Shown: positions 27,834-36,474 of the stretch, piece after piece
Numbering within the stretch: the stretch's first letter is position 1
How the letters are laid out: every line of letters starts with the position of its first letter
Source of the DNA: Clostridium_AM sp900759715
GTDB lineage: Bacteria; Bacillota; Clostridia; Clostridiales; Clostridiaceae
Length of the DNA stretch: 64,000 bases
NCBI GenBank assembly: GCA_900759715.1
Contig: CAAEXF010000109.1
Span: 68,860-132,859 of the forward strand
Direction: 5' to 3'
The notes under the pieces: model-generated
Database searches by the model: none
Seen by the model: the letters and a program-made list of their open reading frames with translations, nothing else
What the model was told of the DNA's origin: nothing
Position numbers and translations under genes: made by a program

Positions 27834-27991
27834 GTTCAACCACTCCTTTTAAAATTTACATACCAAATTATACCATAAATATTTTACAATTTCAATATTT
27901 TAATATATATTTACAGAAAAGTCTACTTCATTTATGTTACGGTTAACCGTAGCAGGTATAAGTACAGTTTTTTATGTACTTTACAATAAAT

Positions 27992-28537
27992 TTATAAAGT
28001 TTCAATCTCAACTTTTATTGCTGTAGCACCTTCTAATTGAAGCCATTTTAAATTTGCTTTAAATTTTGACTCAACCTTTTCTAAATTACATATATTCTCT
28101 ATGACATAAGCTCCTTTATTTTCAACATATTTATCTATTGCTACGTGATCTTTTCCATGCTGTATTCCACTTAAATCAATTCCTATTAATTTTACATTAA
28201 AATCTAATAATTTATCTACAAGTTCATTGGTTAAATATGGACTCGATTTAGAATTAAAATACTCTTCACTTCCGTATCCATACTTTTCCAAATATCCAGT
28301 TCTAAATATTACAAAAGAATCTTCTTTAATTGATATATTATCTAATATATTAATATCTATAATATCTAGATTTCTAACATCTACTACAGTAACATCTATT
28401 TCTGACGGTAACTCTATTCTTGATAGATTGTAACAATCTATATGAGTTCCTATATGTTGTCTTTGATGTGTTGGCTGCGAATCTCCCCATTTTAATATTT
28501 CTTGAGGAATATTAAATTCCTTTAAATGCAAATTCAT
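27992..28537 (-). CDS. cyclase family protein (kynurenine formamidase-like)
   Basis: A 181-residue member of the metal-dependent cyclase/arylformamidase family, with the signature HIGTHID at about 28-34 and FRTGYLEKYG in the middle. In the canonical motif HxGTHxDxPxxH a proline and a final histidine follow; here CYN stands in their place, so metal binding may differ. The family hydrolyses N-formyl-kynurenine, isatin or similar amides. It begins 2 bp after the MarR gene, so the two are translated from one message and MarR probably controls it. The substrate is unknown. Confidence 0.75.
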   Translation of the reverse strand: MNLHLKEFNIPQEILKWGDSQPTHQRQHIGTHIDCYNLSRIELPSEIDVTVVDVRNLDIIDINILDNISIKEDSFVIFRTGYLEKYGYGSEEYFNSKSSPYLTNELVDKLLDFNVKLIGIDLSGIQHGKDHVAIDKYVENKGAYVIENICNLEKVESKFKANLKWLQLEGATAIKVEIETL

Positions 28538-28538
28538 A

Positions 28539-29000
28539 TTACATATCTCCTTCCAATTCTATTATATTATCTAAATAGTTATTAAACTTTTTTAAAAAAT
28601 TAGCTACAACTTCCTGCTCTTCTTTATCTATATCTTTAAAAAACTTATTATTTCTTTCTTCCCACTTCTTATGTTTTATTTCATGATCTTTATATAACAT
28701 TTCCCCTAATTCTGTTAACTTAAAATATATTTCCTTATCATTCTCAGGCTTCTTATACTTATCAATAAGCTTACTATTCAAAAGTTTTTTGGTAATCTTA
28801 CTTATAGCACTTCTCGTCATATTCATGCTTTGAGATATTTTAGTAACGTTAGGATCTTTTATTTTTCCTATGCAATCTAAACAATGTATTTCTGAAATTC
28901 CATACTTTTCATATTCACCTTTAAAGGCTATCTTTCCTAGAGTTTCTTCCTTTTCATATATTTCTTTTAAACTCTCCATAATATTATTAATATTATCCAC
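28539..29000 (-). CDS. MarR family transcriptional regulator
   Basis: A winged-helix regulator of about 153 residues. The DNA-binding part is KITKISQ-like: VTKISQSMNMTRSAISKITK, then LINSKLIDKYKKPENDKEIYFKLTELG as the wing. GTG at 28998-29000 is favoured as start because AGGAAGG lies 8 bp upstream; a GTG three codons earlier is almost on top of that site. It shares a message with a cyclase-family enzyme. The promoter has two exact 11-bp direct repeats, so it may regulate itself in response to a small aromatic compound. The ligand is inferred, not shown. Confidence 0.85.
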   Translation of the reverse strand: MDNINNIMESLKEIYEKEETLGKIAFKGEYEKYGISEIHCLDCIGKIKDPNVTKISQSMNMTRSAISKITKKLLNSKLIDKYKKPENDKEIYFKLTELGEMLYKDHEIKHKKWEERNNKFFKDIDKEEQEVVANFLKKFNNYLDNIIELEGDM

Positions 29001-29064
29001 TTCAAACACCTTCCTGTTGTTTTCAACAAAACAATAATATCATTTTTTTGTTTCCTTGGACATA

Positions 29065-29093
29065 ATATTAATATATTTTTGTTTCCATGTCAA
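29065..29093 (-). promoter_or_regulatory. SigA promoter of the MarR/cyclase operon
   Basis: Consensus TTGACA (minus strand, 29088-29093) and TAATAT (29065-29070) are 17 bp apart. The exact direct repeat GGAAACAAAAA lies in the spacer (29076-29086) and again at 29045-29055, 31 bp away or three helical turns, which suits autorepression by MarR dimers. Confidence 0.65.
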
Positions 29094-29307
29094 CAATTTT
29101 TATGATACGATTCAACATGTCGCATTTTAAATATTTAAATATCTTTTTTGAATATACTGAATCACTAAATTATTACGATGTTTTCAAAACTATACTTACA
29201 TAAAAATTTACTTTATCATAATAATTGTACTAAAATGAATTTAATGTCAGAAAAGCAATAGTTACTTCGTATTAATTTATGAGAAGCTTCTCAAAGGAGA
29301 GAGATAT

Positions 29308-29874
29308 ATGAATATAAATGAAACAAACTTTATAAATCAACTACAAAATAAAAATGCAAAAGCATTAGATTTTGTAGTGGACAACTATAGTAATTTAGTT
29401 TTTAAAATTGTACGGAGCGTTTTAAATTCAAGTTTTCACGCTCAATATGTAGAAGAATGTGTAAATGATGTATTTTGGTCTGTATGGAATAACATTAAGA
29501 GCTTTGATGAAGAAAAAGGAGATTTTAAATATTGGATTGCAGCTGTAGCTAAATACAAAGCCATAGATTACCAAAGAAAGCTCTTTAATCAAAGTAATAA
29601 TGTTGAATGTATAGATGATTACACATTACCAGACGAATTCAATACAGAGAAAATAATAATATCGAAGGAGAATAAAGAAGAACTTTTAGAAGCAATAAAC
29701 CATATGAAGGATGAAGACAAGGAAATATTTATAAGAAGATATTTCTTATACGAAGGTGTAGATAATATAGCAGAAGCTTTTGGTGTAAATAGAAATCTTA
29801 TAGATAAAAGACTTTCGAGAGGACGTAAATTTTTAAAGGAAAAGCTTACTCTTTTGAAGGGAGATGTAGTGTAA
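29308..29874 (+). CDS. ECF sigma-70 family RNA polymerase sigma factor
   Basis: A 188-residue sigma factor, close paralogue of the one at 14.8 kb: both have the KNxKALDFxVD N-terminus, an NDVF(W/L) region 2.1 and the stretch AxAKYKAIDYQRKL. Region 4 is MKDEDKEIFIRRYFLYEG with FGVNRNLIDKRLSRGRKFL. AAAGGAGAG precedes the ATG. The stop TAA overlaps the ATG of the membrane partner by one base, indicating coupled translation. The leader also resembles that of the 14.8-kb gene, so the two may recognise similar promoters. Confidence 0.88.
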   Translation: MNINETNFINQLQNKNAKALDFVVDNYSNLVFKIVRSVLNSSFHAQYVEECVNDVFWSVWNNIKSFDEEKGDFKYWIAAVAKYKAIDYQRKLFNQSNNVECIDDYTLPDEFNTEKIIISKENKEELLEAINHMKDEDKEIFIRRYFLYEGVDNIAEAFGVNRNLIDKRLSRGRKFLKEKLTLLKGDVV

Positions 29875-31310
29875 TGAATAATAAGAATTTTAATTTAGAA
29901 GAAAAAGATATATACAAGTTATTTAATCACATAAAACTTGAAGAAAGTGAGTTTAATGATATGAATGAAGAGGTAGACGACATGCAAAAGGAAAAAATAA
30001 AGAAAAATTTAAATAAAAAAATAAAAAACAAAAATAATCTTAAAATGTTTAAAAGAGGCTCTGTAGCAGCTGCTGCAGCTTTAGTCAGCATTATAGCTAT
30101 AGGAACAGTTTCTCCAGCTTTAGCTCAGAATATTCCAGTTTTAAATTCTATAACACAAACCCTTAATGATAAGCTTGGCTTAAATGGAAATTATGTTAAG
30201 CACTCTCAAATGATAAATAAGAGTGTTTCTGATAAAGGTATAACTGTTACTATAAATGAGGTTTTAGCAGATGACTCAAAATTAATTGTAGGCTATACAG
30301 TAAAGAGTGATAAGGAACTCAAAGAATTTCATGGTATAAATTTATCTAGATTTTTAAAAGTAAATGGAAAACAAGATGGTGGACATGGCTCTGCCTATGG
30401 AGAAAATATTGATGCCTATACTTATGTAGGTAATGAAGAATATCATACTAGTTTGCTAAAAACATCTGATAAATTTAATATCGACTTAAATATTGATGAA
30501 ATAATGGACATAAAAGGTAGCTGGAAATTTGCCTTCAGCGTGTCAAAAGAAGAATTAACTAAAAATAGTAAGGTATTTAAACCAGGTAATAAAATCGATT
30601 TTCCAGATAGTAATGTAACTATAGATAAGGTAGTTTTATCTCCTATAGATACTTCTATTTTCTTAAGTGGAAAGGATAAATATAAAAAGAAGCCAAATGG
30701 AGGTTCGATGTTTGACTATGATTATTGGATTGCTTTTGATGATAGAGGGGTAGAGCTCATACCTAAAAGTATTGGTGGTGGAAGTCATGATACTAATACG
30801 GGAATTTTCCAAAGTGAAATGCAGTATGATAAGGCTAAAAATGTTCCAAAATATTTAACTATTGTTCCTTGTAAAATCATTCCTTCAGGAGGTGGTAGTG
30901 TAAGTGTAGATAAGGACGGAAAAGAAACTTATACTGCTATAAAAGGAAAGAAGCCTGTAGAAGTAAGTCAAGTTATGGATGGAGTTTATCCAAAGGAGCT
31001 TCCTCAAGGCAGTATGGGAAAAATTATAATAAATGATGTAAAAAATGAAAAAGATAAAACTATAGTTAAATTTACAGCCGTTGGTAAAGCACCTTATTTT
31101 CAAGCAACAGAGCTTCATATAAATGATAATAAAGGAGAATTCGTTAAGCCTAAAAGTTATAATCTGCATAGGAATGAACAAAAACCTAATGAATTTACAC
31201 TAGAGCTTCCATTGTTAGATTCAAGTAAAAAATATACTATATATACTAATGACTTAAGTAATGTTGAGTTTAGAGAAGACTTGAAATTTAGAATTGAGCT
31301 TAACCAATAG
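29874..31310 (+). CDS. DUF4179 domain anti-sigma factor
   Basis: A 478-residue single-span protein. The cytoplasmic N-terminal part (about 1-60) is highly charged, the span is VAAAAALVSIIAIGTV, and SPALAQNIPVLNSI follows directly. The outer part starts SDKGITVTINEVLADDSKLIVGYTV, the DUF4179 pattern, and ends with a second beta-rich domain. It is the largest of the family here and a paralogue of the 15.3-kb protein. It is predicted to sequester the sigma factor encoded before it. The stimulus is unknown. Confidence 0.78.
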   Translation: MNNKNFNLEEKDIYKLFNHIKLEESEFNDMNEEVDDMQKEKIKKNLNKKIKNKNNLKMFKRGSVAAAAALVSIIAIGTVSPALAQNIPVLNSITQTLNDKLGLNGNYVKHSQMINKSVSDKGITVTINEVLADDSKLIVGYTVKSDKELKEFHGINLSRFLKVNGKQDGGHGSAYGENIDAYTYVGNEEYHTSLLKTSDKFNIDLNIDEIMDIKGSWKFAFSVSKEELTKNSKVFKPGNKIDFPDSNVTIDKVVLSPIDTSIFLSGKDKYKKKPNGGSMFDYDYWIAFDDRGVELIPKSIGGGSHDTNTGIFQSEMQYDKAKNVPKYLTIVPCKIIPSGGGSVSVDKDGKETYTAIKGKKPVEVSQVMDGVYPKELPQGSMGKIIINDVKNEKDKTIVKFTAVGKAPYFQATELHINDNKGEFVKPKSYNLHRNEQKPNEFTLELPLLDSSKKYTIYTNDLSNVEFREDLKFRIELNQ

Positions 31311-31345
31311 ATATGCAATAGCAATACATTACATTGACTGTATTC

Positions 31346-31380
31346 CAATTTTTGCAAGGGGAATCCCCTTGCAGAAATTG
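31346..31380. terminator. strong hairpin between convergent genes
   Basis: CAATTTTTGCAAGGGG pairs with CCCCTTGCAGAAATTG with one mismatch and a 3-base loop. It lies between the DUF4179 gene and the 207-residue hypothetical gene. No poly-T run follows, but the stem is GC-rich compared with its surroundings. Confidence 0.5.
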
Positions 31381-31397
31381 AAGAATCCAATAAATTT

Positions 31398-32021
31398 TTA
31401 CTCATGTCTTACTTTAAATACTTCACCAACACCTACAATGCTTATATTTAATATATTAGTTAATTGTTTGAGACTTCTAAGATTATTTATATACTTAATA
31501 TTATTCTTACTAACTAACTTTTCAATCATTTCTACTATATCTTTTTTTTGGCTAGTATTCAGAATAAGATTCTTATTTAGACATTCTCTATTAATATAGG
31601 TTAAAGTAGTCCATATCTGCTCCTCTGAAATACTATTTATGTTCATTAAAACCCACGTAAAATCTTTTCTTCTAGTATTTTCAGGGTATGCCGCCTTAAA
31701 AAACTCTATAAAGTTATTTACTGGCTTTGGATCTTTTTCTTTAACATACTTTCCAAGCTGTGATTTTAGGTTATTCTTCAAGTACATCAGTGTATTTGGC
31801 TTTACTGAATTCTTTAACCCCTCTATGTGCTCATAGATATAATTATATGTATCTTTAATTTGTTCCTCATTTACGTTTTCCTTTTTAAGCACCTTTGTTA
31901 TATCAATATACTCTAGAATGTTCTTCTTACAATTGAGTTCCTTATTATATAGCCTTTCCCAAGTTTCATGTGCAGTTAATTTTTGAAATTCGATGTTATT
32001 TAATAATATTTCCTTATCCAT
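31398..32021 (-). CDS. hypothetical protein, 207 residues
   Basis: No family is recognised. The product is soluble and highly charged, with helical character, no signal peptide and no membrane span. It begins MDKEILLNNIEFQKLTA and includes a W-rich middle segment (KDFTWVLMNINSISEEQIW). AAGGAG precedes the ATG at a normal distance, and codon use matches neighbours, so it looks like a real gene. It is a single unit between a convergent DUF4179 gene and an MFS exporter transcribed in the same direction. Its role cannot be inferred from context. Confidence 0.65.
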   Translation of the reverse strand: MDKEILLNNIEFQKLTAHETWERLYNKELNCKKNILEYIDITKVLKKENVNEEQIKDTYNYIYEHIEGLKNSVKPNTLMYLKNNLKSQLGKYVKEKDPKPVNNFIEFFKAAYPENTRRKDFTWVLMNINSISEEQIWTTLTYINRECLNKNLILNTSQKKDIVEMIEKLVSKNNIKYINNLRSLKQLTNILNISIVGVGEVFKVRHE

Positions 32022-32093
32022 ATATTCTCCTTACTATTTTAAAATTTCTTAGTTCCTATATTGTATCATAAGCTTTATAAATTGTTTACTGAA

Positions 32094-32123
32094 AAAGAAG
32101 CAGTCAATTTATGCTGCTTCTTT
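32094..32123 (-). terminator. terminator of the MFS exporter gene
   Basis: AAAGAAGCAG and CTGCTTCTTT form a 10-bp stem 17 bp after the stop; the minus strand continues with a short T-run. Confidence 0.6.
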
Positions 32124-32140
32124 CTTTAATAGATATCAAA

Positions 32141-33376
32141 CTATGCTTCAGTTTTTGTAACTGACTTACCAGCCTCAATTAATGCTTTATTACCTATTAA
32201 GAAAAAGCTCTGAATAAACATCAGGATACCGGTTATAATAAGCAGCCATTCTATTTTTATGATATCAGATAGTGGTCCAAATATAAGCATTCCCATCGGC
32301 ATCATAACACTTGATATCATAGCCAGAACGCCAAATACTCTACCCAGAAAATCTCCCTCTACCTTCTCCTGTAATAAAACTGTAGATGGTGTATTAAAGA
32401 TTGGCATAGCAATTCCAATTAAAATCATGAAAGTTAGGTATACCCAAAATATAGGAATAACTCCAAGTGCAAAGGTACTTATCCCAGTAATAAGGCATGA
32501 CATTGTCATTGTATGAATTTTATTTTTAAAACCGCCCCAGTAAGCCATGATTATACCACCTACCATCATACCTGCAGAAAAAGTAATTTCAACTGCCGTA
32601 AGACGCCAAACATCATTTCCAAAAGTACGTGAAACTTGCAGCGGTGTCAAAAATGCAGCAGGTGACACAAGTACAAAGAAAAATGCACAAAATATAAAGA
32701 ACTTTTTAACATATTCATGGTTTTTGATATAATTAAACCCCTCAGCCATGTCACTAAAGTAGCCAGTTGCTTGCTTCTCCATAGCTTTTGCATGAACAGG
32801 AACATGTAAAAATAAAAGTAATGTCGAAACCCCTATAGCTGCTGTAACAACATCTATAAAAAATATTGCTTCTATAGATGCCATGGTTAAAAGTGCGCCA
32901 CTAAGCATAGGCGATATAAGCATAACTAATGATTGTATGCTGCCATTTGTTGCATTCACCTTTGTAAGTTTATCCTCAGGTACGATTTGTGGAATAAAGG
33001 CTCCAACAGCTGGGATTTGGATTGCTGTACCTAACGCACGTATAGCAGAAACCACAAACAGAAGCCATGTGTATTTATGTCCCGTAAGAAATAGTATAGC
33101 TAAAACAAGGGTTGCTGCTGCAATCATAGAATCTGACAACATGATCAGTATCTTTCGATTATAACGATCAGCCCACACTCCTGCAAAAGGAGAAAGAAAA
33201 AATGTAGGTAGAAAGCCGCAAATAATTGATATGGTCATCATTACACCGGATTGAGTTTTTAACGTAATATACCAGGTAATTGCATACTGAACCAGCGAAG
33301 ACCCAAATAGAGATATGGTCTGGCTGGTCAAAAATAATATTATGTCTCTTTTCCAATTTCTATTCATATTTGTCAT
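32141..33376 (-). CDS. MFS transporter, macrolide-efflux (MefA/Bmr3) type
   Basis: A 411-residue protein with twelve hydrophobic segments. Early it carries QTISLFGSSLVQYAITWYI and the loop 2-3 signature GVWADRYNRKILIMLSD, as in the MefA/YfmO group of drug exporters in the major facilitator family. It exports a hydrophobic drug or similar compound by proton antiport. AGGAG lies upstream of the ATG. It is a monocistronic unit with a terminator behind it, and no regulator gene is adjacent. The substrate is uncertain. Confidence 0.85.
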   Translation of the reverse strand: MTNMNRNWKRDIILFLTSQTISLFGSSLVQYAITWYITLKTQSGVMMTISIICGFLPTFFLSPFAGVWADRYNRKILIMLSDSMIAAATLVLAILFLTGHKYTWLLFVVSAIRALGTAIQIPAVGAFIPQIVPEDKLTKVNATNGSIQSLVMLISPMLSGALLTMASIEAIFFIDVVTAAIGVSTLLLFLHVPVHAKAMEKQATGYFSDMAEGFNYIKNHEYVKKFFIFCAFFFVLVSPAAFLTPLQVSRTFGNDVWRLTAVEITFSAGMMVGGIIMAYWGGFKNKIHTMTMSCLITGISTFALGVIPIFWVYLTFMILIGIAMPIFNTPSTVLLQEKVEGDFLGRVFGVLAMISSVMMPMGMLIFGPLSDIIKIEWLLIITGILMFIQSFFLIGNKALIEAGKSVTKTEA

Positions 33377-33616
33377 ATATACTCCTATTGTTTTTAATAA
33401 GTTTACTTATAATCAATTCTTAATTCAATCAACTATGGTTAACTTGAAATTATATTACCATAATATTGAATCTGAAGAAAGATAAAAATTTCTTTAACTG
33501 GTAGACATTATACTCATTTTTCAAAGATAATTTATTTAATAGTAAATGTAACACAAAGTCTTAATAATGCATAAGCTATATAGAATGTGTATTTAATTAG
33601 GAGTGGAGGAATAAAA

Positions 33617-34108
33617 GTGGAAAAATTTCTAACTTTTCATGGCATCATTACTATGATTAGCGATTTTTCAATAGCGACAAATGAAGAAAACCCGGGATGT
33701 TATAAATTAATGTCTGTAGAAGACGGATCTGGAAATACAGTGAATTTTGTGGTGGCACCAAATACTTACTTTGTAGACCATGTAACGATGGAAGTAGGCG
33801 ATATGGTAACAGGATTTTATGATGCAAATGCACCTGTTCCTCTCATTTTTCCACCACAATATAGAGCAATTGTTATGGCAAAAGATACACAATATCAAAA
33901 TGTAAAAGTAGACTATTTTAACAGTCAGTTAGTGAGCAGCGATAACCAATTAAAATTGAATATTGGACCATCAACACTGATATTACTGGAGAATGATCAA
34001 GCTTTTACCCAAAACCCTGCAAACCGAAATCTAATTGTTATCTATGGCCCTACTACAAGGAGTATACCAGCCCAAACCACACCATATGAAATTATTGTTA
34101 TGTGTTAA
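33617..34108 (+). CDS. conserved hypothetical protein, 163 residues
   Basis: The frame starts at GTG 33617, with GGAGGA upstream; a longer frame from 33587 lacks a site. The product (start MEKFLTFHGIITMISDF) has no membrane span. It shows beta-rich segments (NFVVAPNTYFVDHVTMEVGD, PPQYRAIVMAKDTQYQNV) and ends with ARGPT-like IYGPTTRSIPAQTTPY. I recall similar proteins as conserved but uncharacterised in Clostridium; this is memory, not a search. Function unknown. A strong terminator follows 30 bp downstream. Confidence 0.7.
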   Translation: MEKFLTFHGIITMISDFSIATNEENPGCYKLMSVEDGSGNTVNFVVAPNTYFVDHVTMEVGDMVTGFYDANAPVPLIFPPQYRAIVMAKDTQYQNVKVDYFNSQLVSSDNQLKLNIGPSTLILLENDQAFTQNPANRNLIVIYGPTTRSIPAQTTPYEIIVMC

Positions 34109-34138
34109 ATATTAGGAAGATTAAAATTCCCTTCAAAG

Positions 34139-34176
34139 AATAACCTGCTAATTATATTTCCAATTAGCAGGTTATT
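34139..34176 (+). terminator. terminator of the 163-residue conserved gene
   Basis: A perfect 15-bp stem, AATAACCTGCTAATT against AATTAGCAGGTTATT, is followed by TTTTCATTATT. Confidence 0.8.
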
Positions 34177-34231
34177 TTCATTATTAATTGTACTTCATAC
34201 ATTTCAAAAACTAGCTCTATATATCTTATTA

Positions 34232-34792
34232 TCATGATTTCAACAGAATTGTTGACTTTCTAAATAAAAAGGCAATTAATAGTTCTACTATTACATTAAT
34301 AAATGCAAAAATTATCATTGCACTTCTAAATTGCAGACTAAGATCTAAGGAAAATGGTATATAAAATATAGAAATAATGGATACCACTAGAAAAGCTATC
34401 CATCGATTTTTAGCACTATCTTTTAATTCCTGCAGTCCCCTCTCCAAACACAACAAATATATTCCTTTACATATTATATATATTAAATAAATATTTATAA
34501 TTGAAATTACTGAGCTTAGTGCCATCAGCCAAAAATTCGGCGTAACAAACTGTCCTGATAACAAATTATCATTGCTTACATGAATTACATCTTTTACAGT
34601 AAGGATAGTTAATATAATTGAGGGCATCTTACCTTTCTCATAGATTTTGTGCTGCACCTGAAGTTCATTTAAAGCTGAGTAAATTAATATATATCCTATA
34701 AAATTAGGTAAAATGTTTATTGATCCAAGATTTATATCAAAAATTATAAAAATCATAGCCCAAAATAATTTATTATAGCTTTTAGCATACAT
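34232..34792 (-). CDS. small multi-span membrane protein
   Basis: A 186-residue protein with about five hydrophobic segments (LFWAMIFIIFDINLG, LPNFIGYILIYSA, ALSSVISIINIYLIYIICKGIYLLC and others) and short charged loops. No catalytic motif and no recognised family. GGAGG precedes the ATG, 5 bp after the stop of the upstream gene, so it forms a two-gene operon with the N-terminally anchored protein. It may be a membrane partner of that protein, which would be an unknown envelope function. Confidence 0.65.
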   Translation of the reverse strand: MYAKSYNKLFWAMIFIIFDINLGSINILPNFIGYILIYSALNELQVQHKIYEKGKMPSIILTILTVKDVIHVSNDNLLSGQFVTPNFWLMALSSVISIINIYLIYIICKGIYLLCLERGLQELKDSAKNRWIAFLVVSIISIFYIPFSLDLSLQFRSAMIIFAFINVIVELLIAFLFRKSTILLKS

Positions 34793-34797
34793 ACACT

Positions 34798-35622
34798 CTA
34801 CCTCCTATCACTTCTAAGTGATTGAATATCATATTTACCTGGAGACTGAAGCCAATAATTCATAAAGCACAGACTATGTCCCTTAGTTCCATCGGCATCT
34901 TCGGTAAGAATATCTAAAGTAATGTTATATGTATTATTTCTTCTAATGTCATTCTTATTAAATTTGAATTCATAACTAACTTCTAAGTTATCCCCTGCTT
35001 TCAATTCTAAAGGAAATTTAATATCCTTTAATGGTTTCCCATTAACTTTAATTAATACTACATCTCCAATAATATCAGGAAATTTTGTGTATAAACCTGT
35101 AACCTTTGTATCCTTAGTTGCTCTATGTGTAGAAGAACCGGTGTTATCACTGCTTGAAGTAGCATTTGCCATAGTTAAAGTTGGACTATTTGTGTTATCC
35201 CCATGCAGATATATCCTGCCTATATCTTCGTTAATAATTTTTCCATTTGTAAAAGTAATTTTAGCCTTTGTAATAACCTTATTTTTAATATTATCAGGAA
35301 CTTTATTTTGATCCACATCATAAAAATTTACAGATATGCATTTAAGCTTATAGTAACGATTATCGCTATTTCTATCGCTGTCAGTGAAGCTTATATAATC
35401 TTGTCCTATTTCAGGAAATTCAATATTTTGAACCTGTTCCTGTGAATTAATATTTTGAATATAATAAAACTGAATGTTATTCATACCACTTTGAACATCA
35501 TAATAATGCTTGATAAATATTGGCTCCTTAAGAATATGCCTCTCATAAATATAAATGTTTCCCACCCAAGAAAGCATCAAAAATACTAATCCAAAGATTA
35601 CAAACTTTTTGTTCAAATTCAT
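34798..35622 (-). CDS. membrane-anchored hypothetical protein
   Basis: A 274-residue protein with an N-terminal membrane anchor (FVIFGLVFLMLSWVGNIYIY) and about 250 residues outside the membrane. The outer part is beta-rich and polar; a Ser/Thr-rich linker occurs around TMANATSSSDNTGSSTH. No family is recognised. The ATG at 35620-35622 is chosen because GAGAGGAA precedes it. It is the first gene of a two-gene operon with a multi-span membrane protein and is divergent from an ECF sigma pair. Confidence 0.65.
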   Translation of the reverse strand: MNLNKKFVIFGLVFLMLSWVGNIYIYERHILKEPIFIKHYYDVQSGMNNIQFYYIQNINSQEQVQNIEFPEIGQDYISFTDSDRNSDNRYYKLKCISVNFYDVDQNKVPDNIKNKVITKAKITFTNGKIINEDIGRIYLHGDNTNSPTLTMANATSSSDNTGSSTHRATKDTKVTGLYTKFPDIIGDVVLIKVNGKPLKDIKFPLELKAGDNLEVSYEFKFNKNDIRRNNTYNITLDILTEDADGTKGHSLCFMNYWLQSPGKYDIQSLRSDRR

Positions 35623-35799
35623 ATTAATTCCTCTCAATAATCAACTCTATTCCCTATATTATGCAATATATTTTGATAAAAGTACATCATGCTTATTCGG
35701 GCTACAGATAATTCTGTTTATGCAATTTAAATATCTTGATAAAATGAATTTATTAGTAATCACTAGCAATTATGCTATTTCTTATATTAAAAAATCTTT

Positions 35800-35825
35800 T
35801 GAACCTTTTTTGTATTTGATGTCTC
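35800..35825 (+). promoter_or_regulatory. candidate ECF-type autoregulatory promoter
   Basis: TGAACC at 35800-35805 resembles the conserved GAAC core of ECF -35 elements, and TGTCTC at 35820-35825 lies where a CGTC-like -10 would be expected. It sits about 40 bp upstream of the sigma gene start, so it may be the autoregulated promoter of that operon. Confidence 0.4.
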
Positions 35826-35862
35826 TTATATAATAGGTGCACCTAAAAAAGGAGGTAATGAC

Positions 35863-36474
35863 GTGGATGAGATTAGCTTGGTACAGCGCTGTAAAGAAGG
35901 CGATATGGATGCCTTTAACGATTTATTTAAAAAATATAATAAACAGGCCCTTAGAACAGTGTATCTTATAAGTGGACGAAATGATATAGCAGAAGATGTG
36001 GTACAAGAAGCCTTTATTAAATGCTATAGCGAAATAAAAAGCTTAAAAAATCCTAAAACATTTCAAGCCTGGTTTTATCGTCTACTTACAAGAATAGTAT
36101 GGCGCTACTGTTCAAAAGAAAAAAATCATTTGTCCATAGAAATTATTAATGATAATAAGGATACAATTGCGGATAGTTTAGTGTTATCTGATATAGCAGA
36201 AAGAGACGAACTTAGAAAATTTGTGAATGAAGCTATCAACAAACTGAGTTTGCCTTTAAAAACAACTGTAATTCTCTACTATTATAATGAACTATCCATC
36301 AAAGAGATATCAAAAATCTTAGGTTGCTTTCAAGGCACGGTTAAATCAAGACTTTGTAATGCTAGAAAACTGCTTGAAAAAGAATTACGTAGTAAAAAAT
36401 TTGAATGCTACTCTTTTGCTGATAACTCTATTAGGAAGGAGCAAGATAAAAATGTCAAACCAACAACAATTTAA
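35863..36474 (+). CDS. ECF sigma-70 family RNA polymerase sigma factor
   Basis: A 203-residue ECF factor starting at GTG 35863 after AAAGGAGG. Region 2 shows DMDAFNDLFKKYNKQALRT, DIAEDVVQEAFIKCYSEI and FQAWFYRLLTRIVWRY. Region 4 shows LPLKTTVILYYYNELSIKEI and LGCFQGTVKSRLCNARKLL, and a 20-residue tail follows. The gene overlaps the start of the partner gene by 23 bp. It belongs to a group different from the DUF4179 pairs at 14.8 and 29.3 kb, because its partner has another outer domain. Confidence 0.88.
   Translation: MDEISLVQRCKEGDMDAFNDLFKKYNKQALRTVYLISGRNDIAEDVVQEAFIKCYSEIKSLKNPKTFQAWFYRLLTRIVWRYCSKEKNHLSIEIINDNKDTIADSLVLSDIAERDELRKFVNEAINKLSLPLKTTVILYYYNELSIKEISKILGCFQGTVKSRLCNARKLLEKELRSKKFECYSFADNSIRKEQDKNVKPTTI

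Noticed and set aside
36359..36451. 31-codon N-terminal extension of the anti-sigma factor at 36452
   Set aside because: It lies inside the sigma gene, has no site, and would place extra hydrophobic residues before the cytoplasmic domain; AGGAAGGAG marks the later start.
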